Shown: positions 1 to 9,967 of the stretch, piece after piece
How positions within the stretch are numbered: the stretch's first letter is position 1
Layout: every line of letters begins with the position of its first letter
NCBI RefSeq assembly: GCF_003003055.1
Contig: NZ_PVTV01000011.1
Span: 62,001-126,000 of the forward strand
DNA length: 64,000 nt
Origin: Jezberella montanilacus
Lineage (GTDB): Bacteria > Pseudomonadota > Gammaproteobacteria > Burkholderiales > Burkholderiaceae_B
Reading direction: 5' to 3'
The notes under the pieces: model-generated
Told to the model about the DNA's origin: nothing
The model's database searches: none
The model's input: the letters and a program-made list of their open reading frames with translations, nothing else
Program-made: the position numbers and the translations under genes

Positions 1-742
1 GTTGCGCACTCGTTCGGCCGAACCGACGCTCGCGGTTACGATACCACTCAAAAGCTTGTAGGATTTCATCTTCACCGAAGTCAGGCCAATAACAATCTGT
101 GAAGTAAAGCTCCGTGTATGCCATCTGCCAGATCATAAAGTTAGAAATACGTTGCTCGCCGCCGGTACGGATAAACAAATCAGGTTCCGGAGCCCACGAT
201 AAGGCGAGGTGTTTAGCTATCGTTGCCTCGTCTATGCGCTCGGGGTGATCCGCCAGCGACGGATCGGCCGCCAGCATTTTTTTGGTGGCGTTCAGCACGT
301 CCCAACGACCACCGTAGTTGGCAGCAATACTCAAATGCAGGGTGTCGTTATGGGCAGTGGCGGACTCGGCCTGCGCGATCAGGTCTTGCAATCTTGGTTC
401 GAAAGCCGATATATCGCCAATCACGTGCAGTCGGATACCCTGTTCTTCTAGTTTTTTGACCTCACGCTCGAGCGCCTGAATAAACAGACGCATCAAGATT
501 GACACTTCATCTGCCGGCCGACGCCAGTTTTCAGAACTAAAGGCGAAAAGTGTCAGATGGCGAACCCCTAATCTGCCGCAAGCTTGTACAGTTCGAGTGA
601 CTGCTTGAACGCCTTTCGCGTGACCAACAGTTCGCGGTAGCATCCGCTGAGTGGCCCAGCGCCCATTGCCATCCATAATGATCGCCACATGCTGCGGAAT
701 CGCGGATGTAATCGGTACTTCTTGGGTTGAGCTGATCGCCAT
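1..742 (-). CDS. uppS: Isoprenyl transferase (undecaprenyl diphosphate synthase), 3' end cut by window edge
   Basis: This gene makes undecaprenyl diphosphate by cis-condensation of isopentenyl diphosphate onto farnesyl diphosphate, supplying the lipid carrier for peptidoglycan. I translated it by hand from the minus strand. It starts at the ATG at 742 and is open for 247 codons to the window edge, so only a few C-terminal residues are missing (usual length about 250). The family signature MDGNGRWA lies at residues 23-30 with the catalytic Asp24, and the C-terminal substrate region contains [11 protein letters not shown] and ending motifs WPDFGED and RERRFG. It follows frr by 14 bases on the same strand, in the usual proteobacterial order pyrH-frr-uppS. 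The identification is secure. Confidence 0.95.
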   Translation of the reverse strand, partial: MAISSTQEVPITSAIPQHVAIIMDGNGRWATQRMLPRTVGHAKGVQAVTRTVQACGRLGVRHLTLFAFSSENWRRPADEVSILMRLFIQALEREVKKLEEQGIRLHVIGDISAFEPRLQDLIAQAESATAHNDTLHLSIAANYGGRWDVLNATKKMLAADPSLADHPERIDEATIAKHLALSWAPEPDLFIRTGGEQRISNFMIWQMAYTELYFTDCYWPDFGEDEILQAFEWYRNRERRFGRTSAQ

Positions 743-756
743 ATCAATCGACAGTT

Positions 757-1317
757 TTAAACCGTCATGATCTCAGCTTCTTTTTGAGAGATTAATTTAT
801 CAATATCAACGACACAACGATCAGTCATCTTTTGCACGACGTCTTGCGACCGACGCTCATCATCTTCGGATATTTCTTTATCTTTCACGAGTTTCTTTAA
901 TGCTTCGTTGGCATCGCGACGAAGATTGCGCACAGCGATTTTGGCATCTTCACCTTCTGACTTGACGACTTTGGCCAGATCACGACGACGCTCTTCCGTC
1001 AACGCTGGCATGGGCACACGAATATTGTCGCCCATACCAATTGGATTCAAACCAAGATCTGAGTCACGAATCGCTTTTTCGACCACAGAGCCCATGTGTT
1101 TTTCCCAGACCTGAACACTCAGGGTTCTGGCGTCGAGCAAATTGACACTCGCCACTTGGCTAAGCGGTACTGGCGAACCGTAGTATTCAACTTGAATATG
1201 ATCCAAAATACCTGCATGGGCACGGCCTGTGCGGATTTTGGCGAGATTGGTCCTCAGGGTGTCGATCGACTTACCCATGCGGGATTCCGCAGACTGTTGA
1301 ATATCAGAGACACTCAT
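757..1317 (-). CDS. frr: Ribosome recycling factor
   Basis: RRF works with EF-G to split post-termination ribosomes in the cytoplasm. The 186-residue product has the family's usual length and typical features: an N-terminal helix, the segment [21 protein letters not shown], the block [21 protein letters not shown], and a charged C-terminal helix ending near [14 protein letters not shown]. An AAGGA Shine-Dalgarno sits 7 bases before the ATG. It lies 9 bases after pyrH and is probably cotranscribed with it and with uppS. Confidence 0.97.
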   Translation of the reverse strand: MSVSDIQQSAESRMGKSIDTLRTNLAKIRTGRAHAGILDHIQVEYYGSPVPLSQVASVNLLDARTLSVQVWEKHMGSVVEKAIRDSDLGLNPIGMGDNIRVPMPALTEERRRDLAKVVKSEGEDAKIAVRNLRRDANEALKKLVKDKEISEDDERRSQDVVQKMTDRCVVDIDKLISQKEAEIMTV

Positions 1318-1326
1318 GGGGTTCCT

Positions 1327-2043
1327 TTAAACGTGTACTAACGTGCCTTCATCTTCACCACTGACTGCTCGTTTGAGTGCGCCAGGCTTATTGATTGAGA
1401 ACACGCGAATGGGAAGTTTTTGATCTCGGCACAAAGCAAAGGCAGTGGCATCCATAATTTCAAGGCGCTTACCAATTGCTTCATCAAATGATATTTTGTG
1501 ATAACGCGTGGCTGACGGATCCTTTTTAGGATCAGCCGTGTAAATACCATCAACTTTGGTTGCTTTTAAAACGATCTCAGCACCAATCTCAGCGCCACGA
1601 AGTGCAGCTGCCGTATCAGTTGTAAAAAATGGGTTACCCGTACCGGCAGCAAAAATAACCACTTTGCCTTCTTCGAGGTAGCGCAATGCTTTGGGCCGAA
1701 TATAGGGCTCGACGACCTGCTCGATATTCAAGGCAGACTGCACGCGGGCGTCGACACCGCGGTGTTTGAGTGCATCTTGCAGCGCAAGCGAGTTCATCAC
1801 TGTTGCCATCATGCCCATGTAATCGGCCGTTGCTCGGTCCATGCCTTGAGCACCAGGAGCAACACCTCTAAAAATATTGCCACCACCAATAACAATGGCC
1901 AGTTGCACGCCCATTGCCACCACTTCAGCTACCTCTTCTGTCATCCGAACGATTGTGCTTCGATTGATACCAAAAGCATCATCCCCCATGAGCGCTTCAC
2001 CAGACAATTTCAATAATGTTCTTTTGTGCTGCTTGCTGGTCAT
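1327..2043 (-). CDS. pyrH: UMP kinase
   Basis: This enzyme phosphorylates UMP to UDP with ATP in pyrimidine synthesis and belongs to the amino-acid-kinase fold, normally a hexamer controlled by GTP and UTP. The 238-residue length is standard. Family motifs seen are KLSGEAL near residues 12-18, IGGGNIFRG near 52-60, and the C-terminal ATP-binding region with TDTAAALRG and [10 protein letters not shown]. It is followed closely by frr. It is separated from tsf by 84 bases that hold a GC-rich hairpin (2089-2117). Confidence 0.97.
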   Translation of the reverse strand: MTSKQHKRTLLKLSGEALMGDDAFGINRSTIVRMTEEVAEVVAMGVQLAIVIGGGNIFRGVAPGAQGMDRATADYMGMMATVMNSLALQDALKHRGVDARVQSALNIEQVVEPYIRPKALRYLEEGKVVIFAAGTGNPFFTTDTAAALRGAEIGAEIVLKATKVDGIYTADPKKDPSATRYHKISFDEAIGKRLEIMDATAFALCRDQKLPIRVFSINKPGALKRAVSGEDEGTLVHV

Positions 2044-2088
2044 GGTGGCTCTCTCGCAAGAAATTTGGGTAATGAAGTTTAGACGATT

Positions 2089-2117
2089 GCGACCCGAATT
2101 TCGCTCACCCGGGTCGC
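2089..2117 (-). terminator. GC-rich hairpin between tsf and pyrH
   Basis: The arms 2089-2096 (GCGACCCG) and 2110-2117 (CGGGTCGC) are perfectly complementary over 8 bp with a 13-base loop. The hairpin starts 11 bases after the tsf stop on the minus strand. No U-tract follows, so it could be a partial terminator, a processing site or a 3'-end stabiliser rather than a full intrinsic terminator. Confidence 0.45.
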
Positions 2118-2127
2118 TTCATACAGC

Positions 2128-3006
2128 TTAAGCTGTACCCGCAGCGGCTGCAGCCACTTCAGCAGCGAAATCGCTCGTCTTTTTCTCGATACCCTCACCG
2201 ACCACAAACAAGGCAAAGCTTGCGATGGAGGCGTTTTTCTCTTTCAACATCTGTGCAATAGTCTGTTTATCATTTTTGACAAAAGGCTGCGAGGTCAAAG
2301 CAACTTCTTTCAAAAACTTCTGCACAGAACCTTCGACCATTTTTTCAACGATCTCAGCGGGCTTGCCAGACTCAGCAGCTTTTAGACGGGCCACCGAGCG
2401 CTCGGCTTCTTTATCAGCCTCTGACACCCCATGCTCGTCAACCGCACGAGGCTTGGTTGCGGCAATGTGCATCGCTAGATCTTTGCCCACTTCATCAGCG
2501 CCAGCATAGTCAACCAGCACGCCAATTTTGCCGCTATGCACATAGCTCGAAAGCTTGTTCGCTGTGGCAAAACGCTGAAAGCGACGAATTGATATGTTTT
2601 CGCCAATTTTGCCGATCAATGCTGCGCGGATAGTATCGACGGTGCCTTCAGCCATCGGTGCTCCGGACAAAGCAGCAACGTCTGCGACTTCGGTTGTGGC
2701 AACCAGTTTGGCCAACTCGTTGACGAAAGCGACGAAGTCATCATTTTTGGCGACGAAGTCTGTTTCGCAATTCACTTCGATTACCGCACCTTGTTTGGCA
2801 TCGGTTGAAATGAACAAGCCGATTAGGCCTTCAGCGGTCACGCGGCTAGACGCCTTACTAGCCTTGCTGCCCAGCTTGACGCGCAGAATTTCTTCAGCTT
2901 TTGCCATGTCGCCGGCAGCTTCTGTTAGGGCTTTCTTGCACTCCATCATGGGTGCATCTGTTTTCTCGCGCAGTTCTTTAACCATTGCTGCGGTAATTTC
3001 GGCCAT
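2128..3006 (-). CDS. tsf: Translation elongation factor Ts
   Basis: EF-Ts is the guanine nucleotide exchange factor for EF-Tu. The 292-residue protein begins with the UBA-like domain ([22 protein letters not shown]) and continues with the core signature [15 protein letters not shown] near residues 78-92, which contacts EF-Tu. The length matches betaproteobacterial EF-Ts. The start has an AGGAG Shine-Dalgarno. It is the second gene of the rpsB-tsf unit, and a terminator-like hairpin lies between the two genes, so tsf may be read at a lower level than rpsB. Confidence 0.97.
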   Translation of the reverse strand: MAEITAAMVKELREKTDAPMMECKKALTEAAGDMAKAEEILRVKLGSKASKASSRVTAEGLIGLFISTDAKQGAVIEVNCETDFVAKNDDFVAFVNELAKLVATTEVADVAALSGAPMAEGTVDTIRAALIGKIGENISIRRFQRFATANKLSSYVHSGKIGVLVDYAGADEVGKDLAMHIAATKPRAVDEHGVSEADKEAERSVARLKAAESGKPAEIVEKMVEGSVQKFLKEVALTSQPFVKNDKQTIAQMLKEKNASIASFALFVVGEGIEKKTSDFAAEVAAAAAGTA

Positions 3007-3024
3007 GTTTGCTCCTGGAATTTA

Positions 3025-3054
3025 CAAAAAGCACCCCGAACAAATGCCGGGGTG
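3025..3054 (-). terminator. Attenuator-like terminator between rpsB and tsf
   Basis: On the minus strand a 7-bp stem (CACCCCG pairing with CGGGGTG, plus-strand arms 3032-3038 and 3048-3054) with a 9-base loop is followed by CTTTTT. It lies about 50 bases after the rpsB stop and ends about 20 bases before the tsf start codon. It has the form of an intrinsic terminator and would be expected to let only part of the transcription through to tsf, pyrH and frr. Confidence 0.7.
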
Positions 3055-3103
3055 ACGGTTACTTCAAGCCGATACATGGATCGGCGAGTACGACACAAGC
3101 AGC

Positions 3104-3850
3104 TTAAGCTTGCTCGTCGTCTACTTCTACAAACTCTTCGTCTACTGACAGCTCTTCAACCAGCCCGTTCAGATTTTGTGCACGCCCTTCGAGCACGGCA
3201 TCAGCCACGCCTTTGGCGTACAGCGCGATCGCCTTTGCCGAGTCATCGTTACCGGGGATAACAAAATCAATGCCATCTGGTGAGTGGTTGGTATCAACAA
3301 CTGCGACAACTGGGATACCCAAAGTCTTCGCTTCAGCCACCGCAATCTTGTGGTAACCGACGTCGATAATGAAGATAACGTCAGGCAGGCCGTTCATATC
3401 CTTGATGCCGCCGATCGACTTGTTCAGCTTGTCGAGTTCACGTTGAAACATCAAGCCTTCTTTTTTGGTCAGGCGCTCGGTGCTACCTTCAGCGGCCATG
3501 ATTTCCATGTCTTTGAGGCGTTTGATCGAGCTCTTAACCGTTTTGAAGTTGGTGAGCATGCCACCCAACCAACGGCTGTCTACGAAAGGCATACCAGCGC
3601 GTGCTGCTTCGGCAGCAATGAGCTCGCGAGCGGCGCGTTTGGTGCTGACAAACAGGACTGTGCCGCCTTTCGCAGCTGTCTGTTTGACGAATTTGATGGC
3701 GTCTTGGTAATTGGCAACCGTTTTTTCAAGGTTGATAATGTGAATCTTGTTGCGATGACCAAAAATGAAAGGAGCCATTTTTGGGTTCCAGTAGCGGGTC
3801 TGATGACCAAAGTGCACACCGGCTTCAAGCATTTCGCGCATTAACGACAT
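3104..3850 (-). CDS. rpsB: 30S ribosomal protein S2
   Basis: S2 is a structural protein of the small ribosomal subunit. The 248-residue product starts [25 protein letters not shown], the classical S2 N-terminus, and carries [17 protein letters not shown] and [19 protein letters not shown] in the core. The acidic C-terminal tail ([17 protein letters not shown]) is usual for betaproteobacteria. It is the first gene of the minus-strand block and is transcribed divergently from map. The 5' region of about 190 bases is long enough for an autoregulatory leader, which I cannot demonstrate. Confidence 0.98.
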   Translation of the reverse strand: MSLMREMLEAGVHFGHQTRYWNPKMAPFIFGHRNKIHIINLEKTVANYQDAIKFVKQTAAKGGTVLFVSTKRAARELIAAEAARAGMPFVDSRWLGGMLTNFKTVKSSIKRLKDMEIMAAEGSTERLTKKEGLMFQRELDKLNKSIGGIKDMNGLPDVIFIIDVGYHKIAVAEAKTLGIPVVAVVDTNHSPDGIDFVIPGNDDSAKAIALYAKGVADAVLEGRAQNLNGLVEELSVDEEFVEVDDEQA

Positions 3851-4009
3851 AGTGATATTACTCCGAGGGTTGGGTCTGGTATTGAGTCTGCACTTGTCTA
3901 AACTAGATAAGCACCCTGGCGACCCAACACGCGATTAGGGTTTTTGAAAAACGAGTGGCACAAACCGGCAACTCAATGACCAAAAACCAATAAAAAAACT
4001 AGGTAAGCC

Positions 4010-4015
4010 TATAAT
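4010..4015 (+). promoter_or_regulatory. Candidate -10 element for map-glnD
   Basis: A perfect TATAAT lies 34 bases before the GTG and 40 bases before the ATG proposed for map. No good -35 match is visible at 16-18 bases upstream, so this is only a candidate. It is the only consensus -10 in the 199-base gap between rpsB and map. The rest of the gap is AT-rich with no open frame. Confidence 0.4.
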
Positions 4016-4049
4016 TCTACTATCTTTCACCATTAGTGTTCAAGTGGCC

Positions 4050-4850
4050 ATGGGTTTAGTAACAAATAACGACGATCTCGACAAAATGAGAGCAGCCTGT
4101 CGCGATGCAGCAAAAGTTCTCGATTACATCACCCCTTTCGTCAAGGCGGGGGTCACAACAGGTGAGCTTGATCAGCTTTGCCTAAAATATCTGACAGAGG
4201 TGCTTCAGGTCACTTCCGCGACGGTCGGCTATGCGCCTCCCGGCTATCCGCCGTTTCCCGGTGCAATCTGCACGTCAATCAATCACCAAGTTTGCCACGG
4301 GGTACCCGGCGACCGGGTTTTGAAAAACAGCGATGTCCTCAATATTGACGTCACGATTATCAAGGATGGCTGGTTCGGCGACACAAGTCGTATGTATTAC
4401 ATAGGCGAACCGTCGATTTTGGCTAGGCGGCTGACTGAAACAACCTACGAGTGTATGTGGCTGGGCATCAATCAAGTCAAACCAGGAAATACCCTGGGCG
4501 ACATCGGCAATGCTATACAGAAACATGCCGAAAAAGCAGGCTTTTCGGTCGTTCGTGAGTTCTGCGGTCACGGTATCGGGAAAAAATTCCACCAAGAGCC
4601 GCAAGTCCTCCATTACGGTAAACCCGGCACGGGGACCAAACTAGAACCAGGTCTTATTTTCACCATTGAGCCAATGATTAACGCTGGCCGTCGCGAAATC
4701 CGGCAACTGGCAGATGGCTGGACGGTCGTCACCCGGGATCACAGCCTCTCGGCACAATGGGAACACACCATACTTGTCACTGAAACTGGTTTTGAAGTGA
4801 TGACAGTTTCAGACGGAATGCCAGCGCTACCCTCGTTCATTCTGCAGTAA
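4050..4850 (+). CDS. map: Type I methionine aminopeptidase
   Basis: This enzyme removes the N-terminal methionine from nascent proteins. The 266-residue protein shows the pita-bread metallopeptidase motifs: the catalytic His in NHQVCHGVPGD, the metal ligands Asp in LNIDVTI and GWFGDTSRMY, the His in CGHGIGKKFHQEP, and the Glu residues in FTIEPMI and WEHTILVTE. A GTG at 4044 in the same frame would add two residues; I chose the ATG because neither start has a clear Shine-Dalgarno. It is followed after 9 bases by glnD, an arrangement common in Burkholderiales. Confidence 0.95.
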   Translation: MGLVTNNDDLDKMRAACRDAAKVLDYITPFVKAGVTTGELDQLCLKYLTEVLQVTSATVGYAPPGYPPFPGAICTSINHQVCHGVPGDRVLKNSDVLNIDVTIIKDGWFGDTSRMYYIGEPSILARRLTETTYECMWLGINQVKPGNTLGDIGNAIQKHAEKAGFSVVREFCGHGIGKKFHQEPQVLHYGKPGTGTKLEPGLIFTIEPMINAGRREIRQLADGWTVVTRDHSLSAQWEHTILVTETGFEVMTVSDGMPALPSFILQ

Positions 4851-4859
4851 ATACTGAAA

Positions 4860-7448
4860 ATGGATCATCAGGCAATCAAAGATATCGCTCTGGTCGTTCA
4901 ACAAGAAAGAGAACGCGCCATCACTGCTTACCGGGCCAAGCCGTCAGCAGATCGCCTGCTCGGTGCGCTGCGACGAACCGTTGATCAGGCTCTCGGCAGA
5001 TTACTTGCCGTTTGTCCTCTCCCCAAAGGGGCAGCGATGGCCGCAGTGGGTGGTTACGGACGGGGTGAGCTCTACCCCTACTCCGACGTTGATGTGTTGA
5101 TTTTGCTACCGCGAGATCCCAATCCTGCCGAGGCCGAATTATTAAGTACCGTCGTTGCTGCCATGTGGGATATTGGCATTGAGCCTGGTTATAGCGTCCG
5201 AACGATTGATCAGTGTCTGTCTGAAGCTGCTGCGGATATTACCGTTGAAACGTCAATGCTCGAATCTCGCTGGGTGGCCGGGAGTCGTTCGCTTGTCAGA
5301 CAATTTTCGGCGGCCATGACCGCAAGGATCGACGCGCAGAAATTCTTTCAGGCAAAGCGTGCTGAAATGCAGCAACGACATGCTCGCTATCAGGATACCC
5401 CGTATTCGCTTGAACCAAACTGTAAAGAATCTCCTGGCGGCCTCAGAGATCTTCAAGTAATCATGTGGATGGCAAGAGCCGCTGGATTTGGCAAAAGTTG
5501 GCAAGAAATCGCGCGTGCTGGGCTTTTGACCGCTAAAGAGGGCCGCGACCTCAGAAGGGCTGAGCAAGCATTTAAGCGATTACGAATTGAATTGCACCTG
5601 TTGACCCAGCGCCGCGAAGATCGTCTGTTGTTTGATCTTCAACACGGACTGGCGCAGGCATACGGCATTGAGGCAAGTCAAACTCGCCGTGCAAGCGAGA
5701 TGTTGATGCAACGATATTATTGGGCTGCGCGCCTGGTCACGCAGCTCAATATTTTATTGGTCGAGAACATTCAAGAACGCTTGTTCCCTACCCCTGAACA
5801 TGACGTTCGCATCATCGACGCCTATTTTGTCAATCGCCATAATCGTATCGATATCTCTCGAGAAAGTATCTTTGAGCAAACGCCTTCGCTGCTTTTGAAA
5901 ATATTTCTGGTCATGCAACAGCATCCCGAGATTGACGGATTGACTGGTCGAGCGTTGCGAGCGATTTGGCACAACCGACATCGTATAGACGCTCAGTTCA
6001 GACGCGATCCGGAAAACAAGCATCTTTTTCTCCAAATTCTTCAGCAACCACAAGGGCTGGTGCACGCCCTGCGTCGGATGACCATGTTGAATATTCTGCC
6101 GAGATATCTCCCTCCTTTCCGGCGCATCGTCGGTCAGATGCAACACGATTTATTTCATGTGTATACGGTTGATCAACATACCCTCGCAGTGATCCGTAAT
6201 TTACGACGCTTCACCATGCCCGAGCATGCGCAAGAGTATCCGCTCGCCTCTCGCTTAATGGCAAGTTTTGATCGTCACTGGCTCCTTTACGTCGCAGCGC
6301 TTTTTCACGATATCGCTAAGGGACGTGGCGGTGATCATTCAGTGCTGGGCGCAACAGAAGTGACACGCTTTGCCCGATCGCACGGACTAGACAGAGCTGA
6401 CACTGAGCTAGTCATTTTTCTGGTTGCACAGCATCTTCAAATGTCTCAGGTTGCGCAAAAGCGTGACTTATCTGACCCGCAAGTCATTGACACGTTTGCT
6501 CGACAAGTGAAGGATGTCAGACACTTAACAGCACTGTATTTGCTGACAGTTGCCGATATCCGCGGCACAAGCCCCAAAGTATGGAACACTTGGAAAGGCA
6601 AATTGCTTGAAAGTCTCTTTCATTCAACGCGCGCGTTGTTGGGAACTGAGCCACAAGAATCGAATACCGTTCTTAAACAGCGCACGGATGAAGCGACGCG
6701 CTTGACCAATCTCGTTGGTATTTCCGAGGAGAACCGTGAGCGTTTTTGGGCCCAGCTCGATGTGGCTTATTTTTTGCGTCACGATGCGAGCGATATTGCT
6801 TGGCACACCCGTCATCTCAACTATCAGTCGCAAGCTGAGCACGTGATCGTAAAAGCAAGACCAACTGATGGCGCGGAAGGGCTTGAGGTGATGGTTTACA
6901 CCAAAGACATGCCTGATTTATTCGCCCGCATCTGTTTGTTCTTTGGCTCCAAGGCAATGAATATTCTTGATGCAAAGATTCACACCACTCGTCGCGGCTA
7001 TGCCCTGGACAGTTTCGTCGTTATGCCAGCCAATGAATCACAAGAATTGCGCACGCTTGCACCCATGGTTGAATATGAGTTGGCCCTGCAATTACAAGAC
7101 CCTAGCCAAGAAGCACCCAAAGCTCAAAACATCATGGATACTAGAACCTCTCGCCTATCCAGAGCTTTTCCTGTTCCTCCCCTCGTACAGATATACCCAG
7201 ATGAGGGCAGCGAGAATTGGCGGCTTGAAATCACAGCAACAGACCGACGTGGTCTGCTGAGTAGTATTGCCGAAAGTTTTGTTCACTTCGGTATAACCGT
7301 TCAGACAGCGAAGGTGATGACGTTAGGGGATCGGGTGGAAGACGTTTTTGTGATTAGTGGCGATTGCTTACAGCAACCCAGAACGCAGCGACAGTTCGAA
7401 AGATCACTCCTTGAAGCACTTTCAGAGACACTAAAAAATGTTGCTTGA
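4860..7448 (+). CDS. glnD: Bifunctional PII uridylyltransferase / uridylyl-removing enzyme
   Basis: GlnD senses glutamine and adds or removes UMP on PII proteins, and so feeds the NtrB/NtrC pathway encoded 20 kb away in this window. The 862-residue protein has the full architecture: the nucleotidyltransferase motif GGYGRGELYPYSDVD at residues 64-78, the GlnD linker domain, an HD phosphohydrolase motif ALFHDIAKGRGGDHS near residue 480, and two C-terminal ACT domains beginning near residues 662 and 785. The stop codon overlaps the start of dsbB by 11 bases, which suggests cotranscription. Confidence 0.97.
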   Translation: MDHQAIKDIALVVQQERERAITAYRAKPSADRLLGALRRTVDQALGRLLAVCPLPKGAAMAAVGGYGRGELYPYSDVDVLILLPRDPNPAEAELLSTVVAAMWDIGIEPGYSVRTIDQCLSEAAADITVETSMLESRWVAGSRSLVRQFSAAMTARIDAQKFFQAKRAEMQQRHARYQDTPYSLEPNCKESPGGLRDLQVIMWMARAAGFGKSWQEIARAGLLTAKEGRDLRRAEQAFKRLRIELHLLTQRREDRLLFDLQHGLAQAYGIEASQTRRASEMLMQRYYWAARLVTQLNILLVENIQERLFPTPEHDVRIIDAYFVNRHNRIDISRESIFEQTPSLLLKIFLVMQQHPEIDGLTGRALRAIWHNRHRIDAQFRRDPENKHLFLQILQQPQGLVHALRRMTMLNILPRYLPPFRRIVGQMQHDLFHVYTVDQHTLAVIRNLRRFTMPEHAQEYPLASRLMASFDRHWLLYVAALFHDIAKGRGGDHSVLGATEVTRFARSHGLDRADTELVIFLVAQHLQMSQVAQKRDLSDPQVIDTFARQVKDVRHLTALYLLTVADIRGTSPKVWNTWKGKLLESLFHSTRALLGTEPQESNTVLKQRTDEATRLTNLVGISEENRERFWAQLDVAYFLRHDASDIAWHTRHLNYQSQAEHVIVKARPTDGAEGLEVMVYTKDMPDLFARICLFFGSKAMNILDAKIHTTRRGYALDSFVVMPANESQELRTLAPMVEYELALQLQDPSQEAPKAQNIMDTRTSRLSRAFPVPPLVQIYPDEGSENWRLEITATDRRGLLSSIAESFVHFGITVQTAKVMTLGDRVEDVFVISGDCLQQPRTQRQFERSLLEALSETLKNVA

Positions 7449-7923
7449 GAGAAAACTATTTTCTTTAATTTTTATATTTTGCTTTGCGGCACTGAGCACA
7501 GCACTGGTTTCCCAACACGTCTTCAGCCTGATGCCATGCGCCTGGTGTGTCATGCAAAGGCTGATCTATGTGTTGATTGGCTTAATCGCCGCCGGCCTCG
7601 CTTTAATACCTTGCAAAAAATGGCCTGTCACGATTGGAGGTATTGCTCTGATCGTCTTGTCTTTTTCTGGGATCGCTGCAGCCTGGTATCAAACACATTA
7701 TGCTGCCAAGGCATTCTCATGCAATCTGGGTTTTGCGGATAAGTTAATGATTAACACAGGACTAGATGCCGCACTGCCGTCAGTGTTTGGTATCTTCGCT
7801 AGTTGCGCTGATGCCGTCGTCAACATTATGGGACTGGACTACTCAAGCTGGAGCTTGTTGCTTTTCGGTGTGCTCGGTTCGATCGCAACAATCATCACGG
7901 TCAGGTCTGTGAGAGCAACTTAG
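7438..7923 (+). CDS. dsbB: Disulfide bond formation protein B
   Basis: DsbB is an inner-membrane quinone reductase that reoxidises periplasmic DsbA. The 161-residue protein has four hydrophobic segments. The first periplasmic loop carries the redox pair in LMPCAWCVMQR near residues 33-36; the second loop carries a further cysteine pair in FSCNLGF and FASCADA. The conserved Arg after the first pair is present. It overlaps the end of glnD by 11 bases. The stop lies only 5 bases from the convergent purF stop, with no recognisable terminator between them. Confidence 0.93.
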   Translation: MLLERKLFSLIFIFCFAALSTALVSQHVFSLMPCAWCVMQRLIYVLIGLIAAGLALIPCKKWPVTIGGIALIVLSFSGIAAAWYQTHYAAKAFSCNLGFADKLMINTGLDAALPSVFGIFASCADAVVNIMGLDYSSWSLLLFGVLGSIATIITVRSVRAT

Positions 7924-7928
7924 CGTGT

Positions 7929-9443
7929 TCATTCGTCCTCAGCCGCATATCCCATATTGAACAACAGACCACCAGATTCATCCTGTGAGTGCTTGCGCGA
8001 CTCGCCAAGCTGTTCAAGATAGGCCGGTGTGATATCGCCCGTCACATACTCACCAGTAAAGCATGAGGTGTCAAACTGTTTTAATGCCGGATTCAGATCT
8101 GTAATCGATCTTTCCATTGCGTCGATATCTTGATACACCAGTGCATCGGCGCCGATAATCTCAGCAATCTGATCATTATCCCTACCTGTGGCGATCAACT
8201 CTTTCTGAGTTGGCATATCGATACCGTAAACATTCTGATAACGCACTGGCGGCGCAGCAGAGGCCATGTACACCTTGTTTGCACCGGCCGCACGCGCCAT
8301 GTCAACGATCTCACGACTCGTCGTACCCCGGACAATCGAGTCGTCAACCAGCAGAACATTTTTGCCTTTGAACTCGAGACCGATGGTATTTAATTTTTGT
8401 CTGACTGATTTTTTGCGTACAGACTGCCCGGGCATAATAAAGGTACGGCCCACGTAGCGGTTTTTAATCAGACCTTCCCGATAGTTTAGATTTAGGCGTG
8501 CAGCTAACTGCATTGCCGCCGGGCGGGACGAGTCAGGTATTGGCATCACCACGTCGATATCACCTAGCCGTAAAGTCCGTGCCAATTTATCGGCCAAGTA
8601 CTCACCCATCCGCAGACGAGCACCGTACACTGATACGCCCTCAAGCACTGAGTCGGGACGGGCAAAATAAACATATTCGAAAATACAAGGTGCGTGAATG
8701 GCACCCACCGTACACAGCTCGCTGGATACTTTTCCATCTAAAGAAATAAAAATTGCCTCGCCTGGCAAGATGTCCCGAACAAAAACAAAACCAGATCCTT
8801 CCAGAGCGACCGACTCGGACGCGACCATCCACTCAGGACCTTGTGGCGTATCAAAACGACCCAAACACAAGGGACGAATGCCATGGGGATCTCTGAAAGC
8901 GAGCAAACCATAACCGGATATCTGCGAGATCACTGCGTAAGCGCCTTTAACCCTCTGATTAACCGCCTTCACAGCTCGGAAAATAGCCCCTTCGTCAAGT
9001 GACACGCCGTTAGCCGCAGTTTGAAGCTCATGAGCTAGGACGTTGAGTAAAACCTCAGAGTCTGAATTGGTGTTGATGTGTCGTCGATCAACGTTGAACA
9101 GAGATTCACGAAGGCTACGCCAGTTAGTCAGGTTCCCGTTATGTGCGAACGTAATACCAAACGGCGCATTGACATAAAATGGTTGAGCTTCCTCAACGCT
9201 GTCACTCGAACCAGCGGTGGGATAACGAACCTGTCCGATACCACTCGTACCAGGCAACGACCGCATATTACGAGTACGAAACACGTCACGCACCAAGCCG
9301 TGAGCCTTGTACATATTGAAATGATTGCCGTTTGATGTCGCTATCCCGGCAGCATCCTGCCCCCGATGCTGCAACAGTAGCAAACTATCGTAGAGCAACT
9401 GATTGACAGGACCACGTCCGATTACTCCAACGATTCCACACAT
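7929..9443 (-). CDS. purF: Amidophosphoribosyltransferase
   Basis: PurF catalyses the first committed step of purine synthesis, making phosphoribosylamine from PRPP and glutamine. I set the start at the ATG at 9443 so that Cys2 of MCGIVGVIG becomes the N-terminal nucleophile after methionine removal. An upstream extension of the frame to 9575 overlaps cvpA and is not likely to be translated. The 504-residue protein has the class II glutaminase domain (QHRGQDAAGIAT, HNGNLTN) and a phosphoribosyltransferase domain with the PRPP loop VLLVDDSIVRGTTS. It is the last gene of the folC-dedD-cvpA-purF block. Confidence 0.97.
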   Translation of the reverse strand: MCGIVGVIGRGPVNQLLYDSLLLLQHRGQDAAGIATSNGNHFNMYKAHGLVRDVFRTRNMRSLPGTSGIGQVRYPTAGSSDSVEEAQPFYVNAPFGITFAHNGNLTNWRSLRESLFNVDRRHINTNSDSEVLLNVLAHELQTAANGVSLDEGAIFRAVKAVNQRVKGAYAVISQISGYGLLAFRDPHGIRPLCLGRFDTPQGPEWMVASESVALEGSGFVFVRDILPGEAIFISLDGKVSSELCTVGAIHAPCIFEYVYFARPDSVLEGVSVYGARLRMGEYLADKLARTLRLGDIDVVMPIPDSSRPAAMQLAARLNLNYREGLIKNRYVGRTFIMPGQSVRKKSVRQKLNTIGLEFKGKNVLLVDDSIVRGTTSREIVDMARAAGANKVYMASAAPPVRYQNVYGIDMPTQKELIATGRDNDQIAEIIGADALVYQDIDAMERSITDLNPALKQFDTSCFTGEYVTGDITPAYLEQLGESRKHSQDESGGLLFNMGYAAEDE

Positions 9444-9478
9444 ATTGATTCCGTGATGAAAGATAAATAGCGACTGGG

Positions 9479-9967
9479 TTAGTAAGGCAACCAACTTTGG
9501 AACGGCGCCGGCAAACGTTGTTTGATTTCTTGAACGACATGCACAATAGGACTCGAAAACATCGCATTCTTCCACCAGACCTCAGTGGGTAGCGGCGTGA
9601 AACCAGCCAACGTCACGACTAACAGAATAAAAAGCCCGCCCCGTAACAGACCAAAGACTGCACCTAAACCGTGATCTGCCGGGCTCAAGCCGGTCTTGTT
9701 GATCAAGGCGTGCAAGGTCATGTTGACCAAACCAACCAACAGCAAGACACAAGCGAAAACACCGATATAAGCGAGAGCCATCCGTACGATATTTTGACTA
9801 ATCCACGCTTGCATCCAATCCGTCGCAACCGGCCCCCACCAAATTGCCGCCAGAAACGCCAGCGCGTAGGCGACCAAGGAGAGGACTTCTTTAAGTAAAC
9901 CACGTATCAAGCCCAATATAGCTGATAAGCCAAGCACTGCTAGCACGACGAAGTCAAAACCAGTCAC
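9479..9967 (-). CDS. cvpA: CvpA family inner-membrane protein
   Basis: This is the colicin V production protein family, a small inner-membrane protein often located beside purF; its molecular role is not settled. The 162-residue product has four hydrophobic helices, with GLIRGLLKEVLSLVAYALAFL in the first half and the family motif DHGLGAVFGLLRGGLFILLV near residues 98-117. The start is a GTG that overlaps the dedD stop as GTGA, which points to translational coupling. It ends 36 bases before purF starts. Confidence 0.92.
   Translation of the reverse strand: MTGFDFVVLAVLGLSAILGLIRGLLKEVLSLVAYALAFLAAIWWGPVATDWMQAWISQNIVRMALAYIGVFACVLLLVGLVNMTLHALINKTGLSPADHGLGAVFGLLRGGLFILLVVTLAGFTPLPTEVWWKNAMFSSPIVHVVQEIKQRLPAPFQSWLPY

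Noticed and set aside
3284-3844. Long plus-strand frame opposite rpsB (186 codons)
   Set aside because: It is an antisense shadow of a strongly conserved ribosomal protein gene.
9444-9575. Upstream extension of the purF frame by 44 codons
   Set aside because: It overlaps cvpA, does not resemble PurF, and would bury the Cys2 nucleophile that must be N-terminal.
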